DNA of 64,000 nt from Gammaproteobacteria bacterium. GTDB taxonomy: Bacteria > Pseudomonadota > Gammaproteobacteria > Pseudomonadales > PIVM01. Below the pieces are notes generated by a model. That model had not been told where the DNA came from and made no database searches. It saw only the letters and a program-made list of their open reading frames with translations. The stretch is taken from NCBI GenBank assembly GCA_003353945.1, contig PIVM01000006.1:44424-108423 (forward strand), in the 5' to 3' direction. Positions 47,011 to 57,191 of the stretch are shown one piece after another. Within the stretch, counting starts at the first letter, position 1, and the number at the start of each line of letters is the position of its first letter. Both the position numbers and the translations under genes were made by a program.

Positions 47011-47762
47011 AAAGTGCACTTGCCACATTTCTAATAGTCTATCTGGCATTTTGTCTTTCTCTGTTCTTGTTGCAACGAAAATTATTATATTACCCACAAC
47101 CCGCTAATGACGTTGTTGGAGTGTCTGAAATTAGCTTCAATACAGATGGCGAACAGCTGAACGGCTGGGTAGTTAATGAGGGGCGATCCAAGGCATTGTT
47201 GTATTACGGTGGCAATGCCGAAAACGTTGAAGATAACATTCTATTTTTTAGGAACGTATCACCGAATTATTCCGTGTATTTGATACCCTATCGTGGTTAT
47301 GGTCGTAGTACAGGGAACCCCACAGAATCGTATCTTTATAGCGATGCACTTCATATATACCAGCAGGTAAAAACGAAGCACGATCAGATATCATTGATGG
47401 GTAGAAGCTTGGGGTCCGGTGTTGCTACCTATGTGGCAGCAAATCGTCAAGTGGAAAAATTGATTCTGGTAACGCCATACGATAGCATCGAAAACGTTGC
47501 TAAGAACATCTATTGGATGTTTCCTGTCTCTCTGCTGATCAAAGACAAATTTCAGTCGTTAAACAGAGTTGAGAATATTACTGCAAAAACGTTTATCTTT
47601 ATTGCAGGAAACGACAAAATCATTCCGCGTGAACGTACTGAACAATTAATTGCTCAGTTTAAAAAGCAACTCATGGGTATTATCGATATTGCAGGCGCTG
47701 GACATGACAGCATTTCGCAATATCCTGAATTTTCCGTTGAGTTAAAGCATGCGCTTGAGTAA
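47007..47762 (+). CDS. Alpha/beta hydrolase, membrane-anchored (BEM46-like)
   Basis: 251 residues with an N-terminal hydrophobic segment (about 5-20) and an alpha/beta hydrolase core: oxyanion YYGGNAENV, PYRGYGRSTG, nucleophile elbow GRSLGSG (Ser near residue 134), an Asp in IFIAGNDKIIP and His in AGAGHDSIS. This is the BEM46/FrsA-type family of lipases or esterases. It is coupled to the DUF2784 gene. The substrate is unknown. Confidence 0.82.
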   Translation: MKSALATFLIVYLAFCLSLFLLQRKLLYYPQPANDVVGVSEISFNTDGEQLNGWVVNEGRSKALLYYGGNAENVEDNILFFRNVSPNYSVYLIPYRGYGRSTGNPTESYLYSDALHIYQQVKTKHDQISLMGRSLGSGVATYVAANRQVEKLILVTPYDSIENVAKNIYWMFPVSLLIKDKFQSLNRVENITAKTFIFIAGNDKIIPRERTEQLIAQFKKQLMGIIDIAGAGHDSISQYPEFSVELKHALE

Positions 47763-47778
47763 TATAAAAATAGTGGAA

Positions 47779-48948
47779 TCAACTGGGTCTGTCGTCTGAT
47801 ACCTTCTGCAATTCTTGCCGCTCCAGGGGCTTTGTGAGGACACCATTCATACCCGCGTCAATGCACTGCTGTCGGTGTTCTTCAAATGCATGAGCGGTTA
47901 AGGCAAAAATGGACAGAGCTTGCAGGGCATTTTCTGCTTCATGGCGCCTGATCTGCTTAGTACTTTCCAGGCCATTCATCTCAGGCATCTCGTAATCCAT
48001 TAACACCAGATCGAAGTGTCGTTCGGCCGTTTTAACCAGCGTTAAGGCTTCCAGTCCATTGTCAGCGAATACAGGCTTATGTCCCAACTTATTAAGCAAG
48101 CCACCAATAACAAGTTGATTCGCTTTTAGCCTTGCTCTCAGCGAGTGCGCTGTCTCGATCAGTTTTTAAGATGGCCAATTTTTTCATGTACAGCAGATAG
48201 AGCGTGATCGAAACAAATAGGTTGTTAATCCTGAACAGAGTAAGCCATGCGGCTGGATCTTCTTCTTTGATAAAATTCAACGCATTGAGGACCAGTATAA
48301 CTGCCATATATCCGCTCCAACATATAAGGAAATACAACGCCACCGTATTGCCTCTTCGCCACATTCGCAGAGCTGCGACTATAACCAGCAATATCGGTAC
48401 GCTGGATCCTGCGGCTATTAAAAAAAGCAGTAAAAAAAGCAGTAAAAATACCAGTTCCAAACTGCCAATAACCAACATAGCCAGACAAACGACAAAATAT
48501 ACCACCATTAAGCGGCAGGTAAAATCGATGCGTGGTGACTCACGTTTGAGTTCTAGAAAATGCCTGCAATACTGAATGAAACTAATCCAGGATAAGGCTA
48601 GAAATAGAGGTATGGCGATTTGCCCCAAAAAATCGCTCTGCGGCCACAGAAGTTGGGCAGAATAACCTTCAATATGAACCGCAGACCCAATACCGAAAAA
48701 CAGAAATAAGGCATAATAGGCAAAGCCGGTTTCTTTGGTTTGGATATCGGCTATCAGAGCAAACAGAACAATGAGTAGAACGGAGCCATAATAGAGTCCA
48801 TCGACAAGAACATATGTTTGGTTAGGATAGAGATAAGTCGACTCCGGCTTTATAGACGTGTTGAGCAATACCGTGCGCGGATTTCCCTAGCGCTTACCGA
48901 TGAGGGCCAAACAATCAGGAGAAACAAAATCAGCATGGGCATTGTCAT
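47779..48948 (-). pseudogene. Decayed 7TMR-DISM hybrid kinase
   Basis: On the minus strand a clear signal peptide (MTMPMLILFLLIVW) starts at 48948 and breaks off after SAREIRAR by deletion and a frame change. The seven-helix membrane domain (48092-48868) follows, with loss of the extracellular domain. It then joins through AKSE directly to a receiver (NKLGHKPVF, VLMDYEMPEMNGL) in another frame, with the HisKA and HATPase domains deleted. It is a relative of the intact kinase at 43716. The surviving 258- and 106-residue frames could be translated but cannot act as a kinase. Confidence 0.85.
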
Positions 48949-49086
48949 TGTTTCTGAATGGAATGCCTGCGCATTCATGCGAAAAAACCCTGTCATTAAC
49001 GTTAGCTGGGAGCGTCATTGAGTGACGTGGCGCAAAAAGACAATGAAGCTCCTGTGGGTTTGAGTGCTAACTTCGCCTGACGGTGA

Positions 49087-51327
49087 TCAAAACTCAAAGT
49101 GCGCCACCAATCCGTAGGTCCGCTTCGGTGCAAACAGTTTTGCTGAGTTGGCGCCCTGGCCGGTTTGAAAACTGTGAATCTCGTACTCCTCATTGTCGAT
49201 ATTCTTGATATACAACGCCAGCTCCAGTTTTTCGCTTGCATTGGTCCAGGTCAGGCGCGTATCCCAAAGCTCGCGTGAGCCGAATTTATTGATTTCAAAG
49301 TTATTGATATCCTGAAAGGTTTCGTCACGGTACACATAACTTAAGAGCCAGCTGAGCGCGCTGTCATTGGGTAGCCGCCACTGGTAATTGCTGGCAAGGT
49401 AAATCGAGTTTAACGGTGCATTACGCAGATTGTTTCCTGACAGATTGCCAGTAGCGGAAAGCAGTTTTTTGTATTCAGTGTCGTTATAGGCATAGGTGCT
49501 CGATAACAACCAGGACGCGGAGGCATACCACTGGGCTTCCACCTCCAGCCCCTGGCTGACTGCATCGGAGGCATTTTCGGTGACTTGGATGGCTTGCGCG
49601 CTTTCGCCTTCCCCTATCTGAATAAACTGCAGTACTTGTAGATCGGAATAGTCGACATAAAACAGTGCTGCATTCAGTCTTACCGAGTTGTCCCAGAATT
49701 CAGATTTCGCTCCAATTTCGTAATTAATGGCAAACTCGGGATCAAAGGGAGTGGCAGCACTGATTGCCTCACCCGCCTGGCCCTGGTATCCGCCACTTTT
49801 GAAGCCACGATCAATGCTGACATAGTACATGGTATCGTCTAATAGATTGAACTCCAGCGCCAGACGTCCTGATGTGGAGCTCCAGGATCTGTTCTCATCA
49901 ATAGTATAAGGGGCTGAAATTAGCACGGGAACCGGGTTATCCACAATGCCTGGTATAGATTCGCTGGTTCCGGTATTTTGAAAGTCTTTGCTCTCGTTGG
50001 TATATCGAATTCCTGCGGTTAGGACCAGCCAGTCGTTGAGATCAATCTGCATCTGGCCATAAATCGCCGCGCTTTCGGTTTCATTGCGCTGCTCAAATTG
50101 GTCAAATATATCAACACCTGTACCAAAATTGGTGGGAGCAGCATCAAGGTAGAATTGCCATTCGAAGCGCTCTGTGCGGCGGGTGTTTTCGTGCAGAAAG
50201 TAGAGTCCAGCCACATAGCCGAAGCCTTCGTAGTTGTCGTAGGCGATACGAAATTCCTGACTTAACTGGTGGGTGGTTTCAAACACGATATCGTTGATGT
50301 CGAGAATCGCCGGCATCCCGATCTCTTGTCGTGCCATAATCACATCGCCGGACAAGCCAAATGCATCAGAAAACCAGTCATAACTGCTCTCGCGGTAGCC
50401 GGTCAGCGAGATAAACTCCAAATCTTCTGTGACCTCCCAGCTGTACTGAATATGTCCTCCGCTGGCGATACGGGATTGCTCACCGTCGTTTTCGATTCTC
50501 ACCGTAAAGGGATCATCGTCGTGAAAGAGCGCAAGCTCGCCGAACACCTGCCGGCCATTGCCCAGGCGGTCGATATCCTCATAGTCCACAGAGATATGCA
50601 GTTCCATGGAATCGGCGAACTCGTACAGCAGCTGCAGGCGGATTGCGTTGTCATTGATATCCTGCAGATCGTGACCCGTGAAGGTGTTTTTCACATAACC
50701 GTCGCGTTTGCGTGCAGACACGGCCACACTGCTGAATAAACTATCCGTTAATGGTACATCGACTTTGCCACGTAACTCACGAGCGTTCAGTTCATCCAGG
50801 CCTAGCGTGACTTCCGCTTCGCCGCCGAAATCTTCTTTGGGGTTTTGCGATACCACGTTGATGACGCCGCCGATAGCATTTTTACCGTACAGCGTACCCT
50901 GGGGACCGCGCATTATCTCGATGCGCTCAACATCCATAAAATTAAACGATGACGCAGAGGCACGTGCTACATAGATGCCATCGATATACACTACCACCGA
51001 TGCATCCCCTCCAGCACTGTCTTCATTGGAGCCGATACCGCGGATATAGGGTTGTGGTTGACCGAGATTAAAATTGGACATGCCAAAGCCGGGCACGATG
51101 GCTGTCATTGACATCATATCGTCAAGATCCAGATGCCGCACTGAGGTGGCATCAAAGGCAGTAACGGCGATGGGGATTTCCTGCAGGGTTTCCAGTCGTC
51201 GTTGGGCCGTGACGATGATCTCCTCGAAATGCAGCTCATCCTCAGCCAGAATGGGAAGAGATGGAGAGAATAGCACGGAGGTAACCGTGACAATAGCAAC
51301 ATGCTTATTACGGCTCTTCAAGGTCAT
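49087..51327 (-). CDS. TonB-dependent outer-membrane receptor
   Basis: 746 residues with a signal peptide (PSLPILAED) and a TonB-box-like EEIIVTAQRR, then a plug domain (IPGFGMSNFN-type segment, PYIRGIGS, YIDGIYVAR, IMRGPQGTLYGKNAIGGVINVVSQ) and a long barrel ending in aromatic F. The plug shows the pattern seen in receptors of steroid, terpene or aromatic-compound degraders among others; the ligand cannot be inferred. It is monocistronic. Energy-dependent import by this receptor may serve uptake of a hydrophobic substrate. Confidence 0.92.
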   Translation of the reverse strand: MTLKSRNKHVAIVTVTSVLFSPSLPILAEDELHFEEIIVTAQRRLETLQEIPIAVTAFDATSVRHLDLDDMMSMTAIVPGFGMSNFNLGQPQPYIRGIGSNEDSAGGDASVVVYIDGIYVARASASSFNFMDVERIEIMRGPQGTLYGKNAIGGVINVVSQNPKEDFGGEAEVTLGLDELNARELRGKVDVPLTDSLFSSVAVSARKRDGYVKNTFTGHDLQDINDNAIRLQLLYEFADSMELHISVDYEDIDRLGNGRQVFGELALFHDDDPFTVRIENDGEQSRIASGGHIQYSWEVTEDLEFISLTGYRESSYDWFSDAFGLSGDVIMARQEIGMPAILDINDIVFETTHQLSQEFRIAYDNYEGFGYVAGLYFLHENTRRTERFEWQFYLDAAPTNFGTGVDIFDQFEQRNETESAAIYGQMQIDLNDWLVLTAGIRYTNESKDFQNTGTSESIPGIVDNPVPVLISAPYTIDENRSWSSTSGRLALEFNLLDDTMYYVSIDRGFKSGGYQGQAGEAISAATPFDPEFAINYEIGAKSEFWDNSVRLNAALFYVDYSDLQVLQFIQIGEGESAQAIQVTENASDAVSQGLEVEAQWYASASWLLSSTYAYNDTEYKKLLSATGNLSGNNLRNAPLNSIYLASNYQWRLPNDSALSWLLSYVYRDETFQDINNFEINKFGSRELWDTRLTWTNASEKLELALYIKNIDNEEYEIHSFQTGQGANSAKLFAPKRTYGLVAHFEF

Positions 51328-51540
51328 GGTGGCATGCTTTTTTGTTCAACAGTAGTTCTGTCTAATAGTATGGACAGAGATGGCTGAGATAAAATGGGCT
51401 TGGCTTTTTTTTAGAAATCAATTCGAACTATCGATATAACCTTTTTTACAAAATGTGTTCTGTATGAAACCTTAATGTCAGCTATAAATCAGCAGGTTAG
51501 CACTGCTTGTAAATTCAAGCTTTGGCTATGGGTGTATAGC

Positions 51541-51965
51541 CATGCAGATATATGACGCTTTCGGAATTGCCATTAGTCGCTTTGCTGTTCATGCAGGCGA
51601 CTGCGACGGCACTACGTATTGTAGAATGTTCAACAGTATTATCTCCAGAAAAACGCTTCCGAAATATTTGAGTTCTGTCGGGGACGCCTAGTTAAAATCC
51701 GCTGTTTCTATTTCATCAATGGCAAGCCAATTTGAGAATCGTTGATGTCGATGAAATAGCCAAAGCACTCGCCATGCTCGCGGGGCTCTAAAATCCGTGC
51801 CGGGTGTTCCGACGAGCCATCCACTTAATAGAAGAACAATTGGATGTATTCATCGAGAGTGCCTAAATCACATGCTGTTTTTCAGCGAACGGGATTTGCA
51901 GAAGAAACTCGACCACTTCTGTATTATCGTTGATTTGGTCCATTCGAATAACAAACTAATTGGCT
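51541..51965 (+). pseudogene. Integrase-core transposase relic
   Basis: Broken frames on the plus strand recall the rve-type transposase: CRMFNSIIS, PKYLSS, RFHQWQANLRIVDVDEI, then RRTIGCIHRECLNHMLFFSE and DLQKKLDHF. Stops and frame changes separate the pieces and the catalytic core is incomplete, so it is inactive. No flanking terminal repeats were recognised. Confidence 0.6.
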
Positions 51966-52059
51966 TGTTATGCAAGCCGGCAAAGATTCCTGTTTTCTTC
52001 CGTTTTCCTTTGCCATTATCATTGGTACTACTGCTTACGCAAATTTGAAAGTATGGCTG

Positions 52060-52101
52060 AAAAAGCCCCCGGCTCTCCCTGTTCTGTGAGCTAACGGGGG
52101 C
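52060..52101 (-). terminator. Rho-independent terminator on the minus strand
   Basis: GCCCCCG and CGGGGGC form the stem on the minus strand with a 28-nt loop, followed by a T run; it lies just after the stop of the minus-strand lipoprotein gene. Confidence 0.75.
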
Positions 52102-52126
52102 AATCTGTTGGTCAGGATACATAGCA

Positions 52127-52930
52127 CTAGTTATCCAAAGCGCCAGCACTTACCCAATCTCGGATGTCCTGAATTTGCTGTGCCGATAGTGGAGAGCGGC
52201 CTAGTGGCATGCGACTGCCTACTGCTGCGCGCCCCTCAATTTTTTGAACCAGATAGCTACCATCAGGATTACCCGGTTCGATTCTCTGCAGACCGGGTAC
52301 TTCAGTACTGGAAATACCGACGATATTTGCATAAGCCTGCCCGGCAGTGAGGTCTTGTCCTTGCGCCGGTGATGCGCCGGAGTGGCAGCCGGAGAAAGCG
52401 CAGTTGTTGGAAAAAATAATTTGTATCGATGCAAAGCTGGGAGAGGTAGGGGTTGAGCCATTAGTTCGGAAGATGCTAGTGAAATTTCCCCCCGCGATAT
52501 CGTCACCATCGCCATCCAACAATATACCGTCTGAGTCAGTCAGTGTTGCGTCACTGATTACGCGGATTTGGAATGAATCGTCATTAAGATTTGTGCCTCC
52601 GAAATTGAGACTGACTGCTGTATTTGTCGTAGTCAGCGAATTGGCGAATATTTGGGTTTCGTTACCACTGGAAAAATTAGCATCCTCTCCGCTTTGCCAA
52701 ACCTGGATGTTGTCCATACTCGGCGAATCTTTAGCGGGTGTTCGATTAAAAGTTACAGAAATGGTTTGTGGAAATACTGGTAGCACCGTGCCATCTGTTG
52801 GTGACACGGCGCTGACCCGAAAGCTTTTTGTTTCAGAAGAGTTATCAACGTTACTACCGGAAGAAGAGGAACTTCCGCCACAAGCAGGAATGAATAATAG
52901 GGGAAATAGACAAAAAATATAATAACGCAT
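52127..52930 (-). CDS. Cytochrome-like lipoprotein with Ig-like domain
   Basis: 267 residues with a lipoprotein signal (LLFIPACGG), then a Ser/Asn-rich linker and a Big_5-type Ig-like domain (about 40-145, VSPTDGTVLPVFPQTISVTFN). The C-terminal region (about 165-265) has a single CAFSGCH (CX4CH) site and a conserved MPLGRSPLSAQQIQDIRDWVSAGA segment typical of C-terminal c-type cytochrome-like (PSCyt1/planctomycete-type) domains. The CX4CH motif is not the classical CXXCH and heme attachment is uncertain. It stands alone downstream of the 53-kb repeats. Confidence 0.72.
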   Translation of the reverse strand: MRYYIFCLFPLLFIPACGGSSSSSGSNVDNSSETKSFRVSAVSPTDGTVLPVFPQTISVTFNRTPAKDSPSMDNIQVWQSGEDANFSSGNETQIFANSLTTTNTAVSLNFGGTNLNDDSFQIRVISDATLTDSDGILLDGDGDDIAGGNFTSIFRTNGSTPTSPSFASIQIIFSNNCAFSGCHSGASPAQGQDLTAGQAYANIVGISSTEVPGLQRIEPGNPDGSYLVQKIEGRAAVGSRMPLGRSPLSAQQIQDIRDWVSAGALDN

Positions 52931-53055
52931 TTTCTCACCTCCATACTAGTTATATAAAACATGCCAACATTGTTAGGTTTTGTTTCAAATTAAATGGACG
53001 CATAAGCCATCTGATAGTTACAAAATCAACATTACTGGCATAATTGGCTATTGAA

Positions 53056-53452
53056 CCTAGAAAACTCAGTTGAACGACGCAACAAATCAAAAAAGATAGA
53101 CCCAATAGATAAATCAGCATTGTATGACTTTGAAAATTGATTACCAGATAAATTTGATCGATTTTTGTTCGTGTTTTGTGATTTGCAGGCGAGTAATTGT
53201 GCGCAATGTTTTTGGCTCTAAAGAAGAACGGATTTCACTTTGAAGATGCCATGAGAAAGCAATTTATTTCGAGAGACCACAAACGGACAGGCAAATTGTT
53301 AGAGCTAGCTTTCTTATTGCAAAACATTATTTCGTTCGACTAATTACCTTAGCGTTGCCTCGATTATTGTTACTTACCAGGCATCGATAACAAATTATGC
53401 CAATGGCATATTGCAAGGCGCCATGCTGGATAATCCTAGAAAACTCAGTTGC
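53056..53452 (+). mobile_element. Decayed element bracketed by direct TCCTAGAAAACTCAGTTG copies
   Basis: Two copies of the end sequence seen in the 176-bp palindrome occur here in the same orientation, at 53056-53074 and 53435-53452. The DNA between them has a broken frame with GFHFEDAMRKQF, faintly like IS4-type transposases. It may be the decayed autonomous relative that mobilised the palindromic element, or two solitary ends. The adjacent 53460-53589 has no gene. Confidence 0.4.
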
Positions 53453-53589
53453 TAACGGAAAAATTTAGGTGGCTACAAGCGAAATGCAAAGGCGAGACGA
53501 GGGCTTTTAATAGCAAAAAGAACCGTCCATGAGGCGATGGAACAAGCCTTTGACCAGAAGGGTGCCAAAAGTGCCAAGGGTTTCAGTGA

Positions 53590-55302
53590 TCAATAACTAT
53601 TCATAACATCCACGTAAAGGGTGATCGCCTGACCGGGTTGGAGGTATTTCGATTTATTTAGGGTGTTCCAACGAGCAATGTCGCTGATTGTGACATTGAA
53701 TTTGTCGGCGATGCGCGCCAGGGAATCACCGCGACGTACTTTGTAGGCGACTTTTCGAATCATGGAGTCGCGGTTCATGGAGGGAAGTGCGGAGACTTTG
53801 GCTACATTGTTAACAGGAATCCAAAGGGTAAGGGTTTGTCCGGGGCGAATTAAATCAGCAGGAGCCATGCCATTCCATTTGGCAAGCTGTCTCACGCCAA
53901 CGTCGTATTTACGCGAGATCGTCCAGAAACTGTCACCCGACCGTACTTTGTAATTGATTTTTCGTTTGTTTGATTTGGACGAGGGCTTTCTGGATAGAAT
54001 TTTTTCCAGACGTTGTCCAGCACTAAGGGTATAACTGTCCAGCGGTGCCTGGGCAATAGGCACCATCAGTGTTTTACCGGCTCGAATTCTGTTTCCCTGA
54101 ATGCTATTAATTTTTTTAATTATATCAACCTGGGTATCAAAGCGTTTTGCAATGAGCAAAAGACTATCACCGGAACGAATACGGTAGCGCTTCCAACCTA
54201 TACGTTTGTCAGATGGCAGATTAGCCAATGCGGTTTCAAATGCATCAGCCTTATCGAAGGGGACTAATAAACGATGGGGGCCTTCTGGAGCGGTCGCCCA
54301 GCGATTAAAGCCGGGATTGAGACGATAGATTTCGTCAATGCCGATGTCGGTGAGTGTGGCTGCCTGAGCAAGATCAATTTGGGACTTTATATCGACAGCC
54401 TTGAAATAGGGTTTGTTGTCTACTGCTGGCCAGTTAACCCCATAGGCCTCAGGTTCTGCCAGTAGTTTTGCCAATGCGATTAATTTGGGTACATACGCGC
54501 GGGTTTCTTTGGGGAGTTTCAGTGCCCAGAATTCTGTAGAGCGCCCGGCTTTTCGGTTGTTTCGTATGGCGCGGGCAACTGTGCCTTCGCCTGAATTGTA
54601 TGCGGCCAGTGCGTGCTGCCAGTTGCCGTCAAAACGTTTGTTCAGTTTGCTGAGATACGACAGTGCGGCATCTGTGGAAGCCACAACATCACGACGGCCA
54701 TCATACCACCAGTTTTGTTTTAGTCCGTACATGCGAGCTGTGCCAGGGATGAACTGCCACATCCCTGCAGCCCTGCCGTGTGAATAGGCAAAAGGATCGT
54801 AAGCACTTTCAACGATAGGTAATAAGGCAAGTTCCAGCGGTAGCTGACGTTGCTCCAGCTGTTCCACTACGTAGTACATATAGCGCTGAGATCGCTGGCT
54901 GACACGGGAGAGATAATTGGGGTGGCGTTTATACCAATTCAGTTGGGCGGTAATACGCCGGTTGTCCAGTTTAGTATCCAATTCAATGCCATCGCGAATT
55001 CGCTGCCACAAATCCGAGGGGGGAGGTGGTGGTAATGCTGGCTGTTCAGATTCTGCGTTTGCCGCATAAGGCAGGCAAAAAAGGCCGTTGTCTGCTGTCA
55101 GATAAACAGGGCTATCATCCTGCTTAGGTGGAAGAGCGTTATCCTCCTGTTTTTCAGCAAGTTGTGATGCCGTGAATGTATTTGTACATGCGCTGAGCAA
55201 AAGCAGGCAGCTCATTAGGACAGAGATATGTAAGGATCCAAATGCTCTGCTGAGAATGCTGCAGTATTTCGGGGAATTTTTTCCAATAAAAACAAAGATC
55301 AT
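53590..55302 (-). CDS. mltD: Membrane-bound lytic murein transglycosylase D
   Basis: 570 residues. A lipoprotein signal ends LLLLSAC, about residue 38; a shorter start at the ATG at about 55215 is also possible. The SLT domain (about 130-260) has the catalytic-Glu context LPIVESAYDPFA, GAAGMWQFIPGTA-like RAAGMWQF and AAYNSGEG. Three LysM repeats follow (about 380, 445 and 520) starting RYRIRSGDSL, YKVRSGDSF and YKVRRGDSL. This is the standard MltD architecture for cleaving peptidoglycan glycosidic bonds. It is next to gloB on the same strand, as in E. coli. Confidence 0.94.
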   Translation of the reverse strand: MIFVFIGKNSPKYCSILSRAFGSLHISVLMSCLLLLSACTNTFTASQLAEKQEDNALPPKQDDSPVYLTADNGLFCLPYAANAESEQPALPPPPPSDLWQRIRDGIELDTKLDNRRITAQLNWYKRHPNYLSRVSQRSQRYMYYVVEQLEQRQLPLELALLPIVESAYDPFAYSHGRAAGMWQFIPGTARMYGLKQNWWYDGRRDVVASTDAALSYLSKLNKRFDGNWQHALAAYNSGEGTVARAIRNNRKAGRSTEFWALKLPKETRAYVPKLIALAKLLAEPEAYGVNWPAVDNKPYFKAVDIKSQIDLAQAATLTDIGIDEIYRLNPGFNRWATAPEGPHRLLVPFDKADAFETALANLPSDKRIGWKRYRIRSGDSLLLIAKRFDTQVDIIKKINSIQGNRIRAGKTLMVPIAQAPLDSYTLSAGQRLEKILSRKPSSKSNKRKINYKVRSGDSFWTISRKYDVGVRQLAKWNGMAPADLIRPGQTLTLWIPVNNVAKVSALPSMNRDSMIRKVAYKVRRGDSLARIADKFNVTISDIARWNTLNKSKYLQPGQAITLYVDVMNSY

Positions 55303-55418
55303 AGCGTTTACGGCAGTTGAAAAATTAACCTGATAGATGAGTCACAGGCATGAAAGCCAATATCAATGATAGTCGTAAAAACGGCTAAAAGACAATGACC
55401 TGCATTAGTTACTTAGAG

Positions 55419-56189
55419 TTAGAAATTATCCTTCCACTGACGTAGGCTTGCAAATACTGCGGCGGGGGAGTTGGCGTCAACAGCTCTTTGTTTTGCAGAC
55501 AAAATCACCTCTGCTTGATCAGTTCGTAGAAAGGGGTTGGTGGCCAGCTCCTGCTGCAATGTGGATGGAACTGTGGGAATTCCTTGACTGCATTTATGAT
55601 CAACCTCATCGCTGAGTTGCCGAATGGCTTCATTGTTTGGTTCCACTGCTGTCGCAAAGGCCAGATTTGCAGCGGTGTATTCATGTGCACAGTAGACGTG
55701 GGTATCAGTCGGCAGAACAGCAAGCTTTTGCAAAGACTCATACATCTGCGAATGGCTGCCTTCGAAAATGCGACCGCATCCGGCTACAAACAGGGTGTCG
55801 CCGCTAAATAATAGGGGGCTCTGAGGGCTGTCGGCACAAAAATAGGCGACATGATCAAGGGTATGGCCTGGGACTTCGATCACCCGGAAATTATGCCCTG
55901 CGACAGAAACAGTGTCACCCTCCGTCACTGCCTGTGTGACTTCGGGAATGTGTTGGTCAGGTCCAATTACAGGGATATCCGCTAGTTGGCATAGTTTGGA
56001 AACGCCGCCAATATGGTCTGCATGCCAGTGAGTAATGAGAATTGCAGATAATGTTAATTTTTGTTTTCTTAGTATGTCGACAACAGGCTTGGCGTCACCA
56101 GGATCAACGATCACAACGCTACTGTCATTCTTGTTTTTTATCATCCAAATGTAATTGTCACTGAATGCTTTAATTGCTGTTATTTCCAT
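55419..56189 (-). CDS. gloB: Hydroxyacylglutathione hydrolase (glyoxalase II)
   Basis: 256 residues from the ATG at 56189, which aligns with the family start (MEITAIKAFSDNYIW); the longer open frame to 56339 overlaps the divergent methyltransferase and is unlikely. Metal-binding motif THWHADHIGG (about residue 53), HTLDH, SGDTLFVAGCGR and CAHEYT are all present. It hydrolyses S-lactoylglutathione in the methylglyoxal pathway. Divergent from yafS, as in E. coli and Pseudomonas. Confidence 0.95.
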   Translation of the reverse strand: MEITAIKAFSDNYIWMIKNKNDSSVVIVDPGDAKPVVDILRKQKLTLSAILITHWHADHIGGVSKLCQLADIPVIGPDQHIPEVTQAVTEGDTVSVAGHNFRVIEVPGHTLDHVAYFCADSPQSPLLFSGDTLFVAGCGRIFEGSHSQMYESLQKLAVLPTDTHVYCAHEYTAANLAFATAVEPNNEAIRQLSDEVDHKCSQGIPTVPSTLQQELATNPFLRTDQAEVILSAKQRAVDANSPAAVFASLRQWKDNF

Positions 56190-56321
56190 TCTATTCTTGA
56201 CCCTTTCGCGACACGTGGCTTTGGTCCATAATGATAGGGAGGCTTCTGGCAATTCGCCATTGGATTTACCATCGAATTGTACAGGGTGAGTTGCACTTAG
56301 AGAGACTGACTGATCACCAGT

Positions 56322-57113
56322 ATGGCAAACTACCAACATTCTAACAGTGCGCGTTTCCCACTGACAACCATGATTCCTAAGTTGGAAGACTGGTTGGAGA
56401 CCTCATTGGGCGAGGATATTCTAAAAAAAGAACAGGCCTTGATAGATAAAAAAATACATAGTCTCTTCGGTTACCATTTATTGCAATTGAGCATCAGTCG
56501 TCAGCATGACCTGGCAAAGCAAAGCGCCATCAGGCATCGATTTTCAATGTGTCCCGTCGATGAATTCAATCAGCAGGTTGGTGCGATTGCGGATCCGGAT
56601 AATTTGCCTTTGGAAACGGATAGTACGGATGTCGTCATCCTTCATCATGTGCTTGAATATTCCCAGTTTCCCCATCAGTTATTGCGAGAAGCAGCAAGAA
56701 TCACTGTTCCCCATGGTCATTTGGTTATCATCGGATTTAATCCATGGAGTTTGTTGGGTGCATGGTCTGCTATGTCTGGCAGGCTGTCCAGCAGTAGTAT
56801 CTGGCAAAATCGTTTGATCAGCATGAAACGAATGTATGACTGGTTGTCTCTGTTGGACCTTGATCTGATGAGTGTCGATTACTGTTTTTACCATTCACCA
56901 CACCCTCGCATATTACAAAAACTGTCAAGCTTCGAACGGCTAGGTCAGCGCTATCGTTTGCCCTTTGGTGGTAGTTATGTCTTGGTGGCAAAAAAAGAAA
57001 TGGCTACTTTAACGCCACATCGTCCCCGCTGGTTGCGGGCGCCCAGTTTTGTTGCTGGCCTTGAGCCAAGTATTTACAGCCATAAGATCCCAAAAAAAAC
57101 CACGATCCATTAA
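56322..57113 (+). CDS. yafS: SAM-dependent methyltransferase, YafS-like
   Basis: 263 residues with a Methyltransf_11-like core, notably LPLETDSTDVVILHHVLEYSQ, REAARITVPHGHLVIIGFNPWS (post-SAM strands), but a weakly conserved glycine-rich motif. The position, divergent from gloB and upstream of dnaQ, matches yafS. Its substrate is unknown. Confidence 0.82.
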   Translation: MANYQHSNSARFPLTTMIPKLEDWLETSLGEDILKKEQALIDKKIHSLFGYHLLQLSISRQHDLAKQSAIRHRFSMCPVDEFNQQVGAIADPDNLPLETDSTDVVILHHVLEYSQFPHQLLREAARITVPHGHLVIIGFNPWSLLGAWSAMSGRLSSSSIWQNRLISMKRMYDWLSLLDLDLMSVDYCFYHSPHPRILQKLSSFERLGQRYRLPFGGSYVLVAKKEMATLTPHRPRWLRAPSFVAGLEPSIYSHKIPKKTTIH

Positions 57114-57191
57114 ACACGCTCCATTAAAATTAAAAAACCAAGGAATATCTATGAATCGTGGCGTCGATCAGGTTCATAGGGGAACTTTATT

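Noticed and set aside
56190-56339. Longer start of gloB
   Set aside because: The conserved protein begins at 56189 and the extension overlaps the divergent methyltransferase gene.
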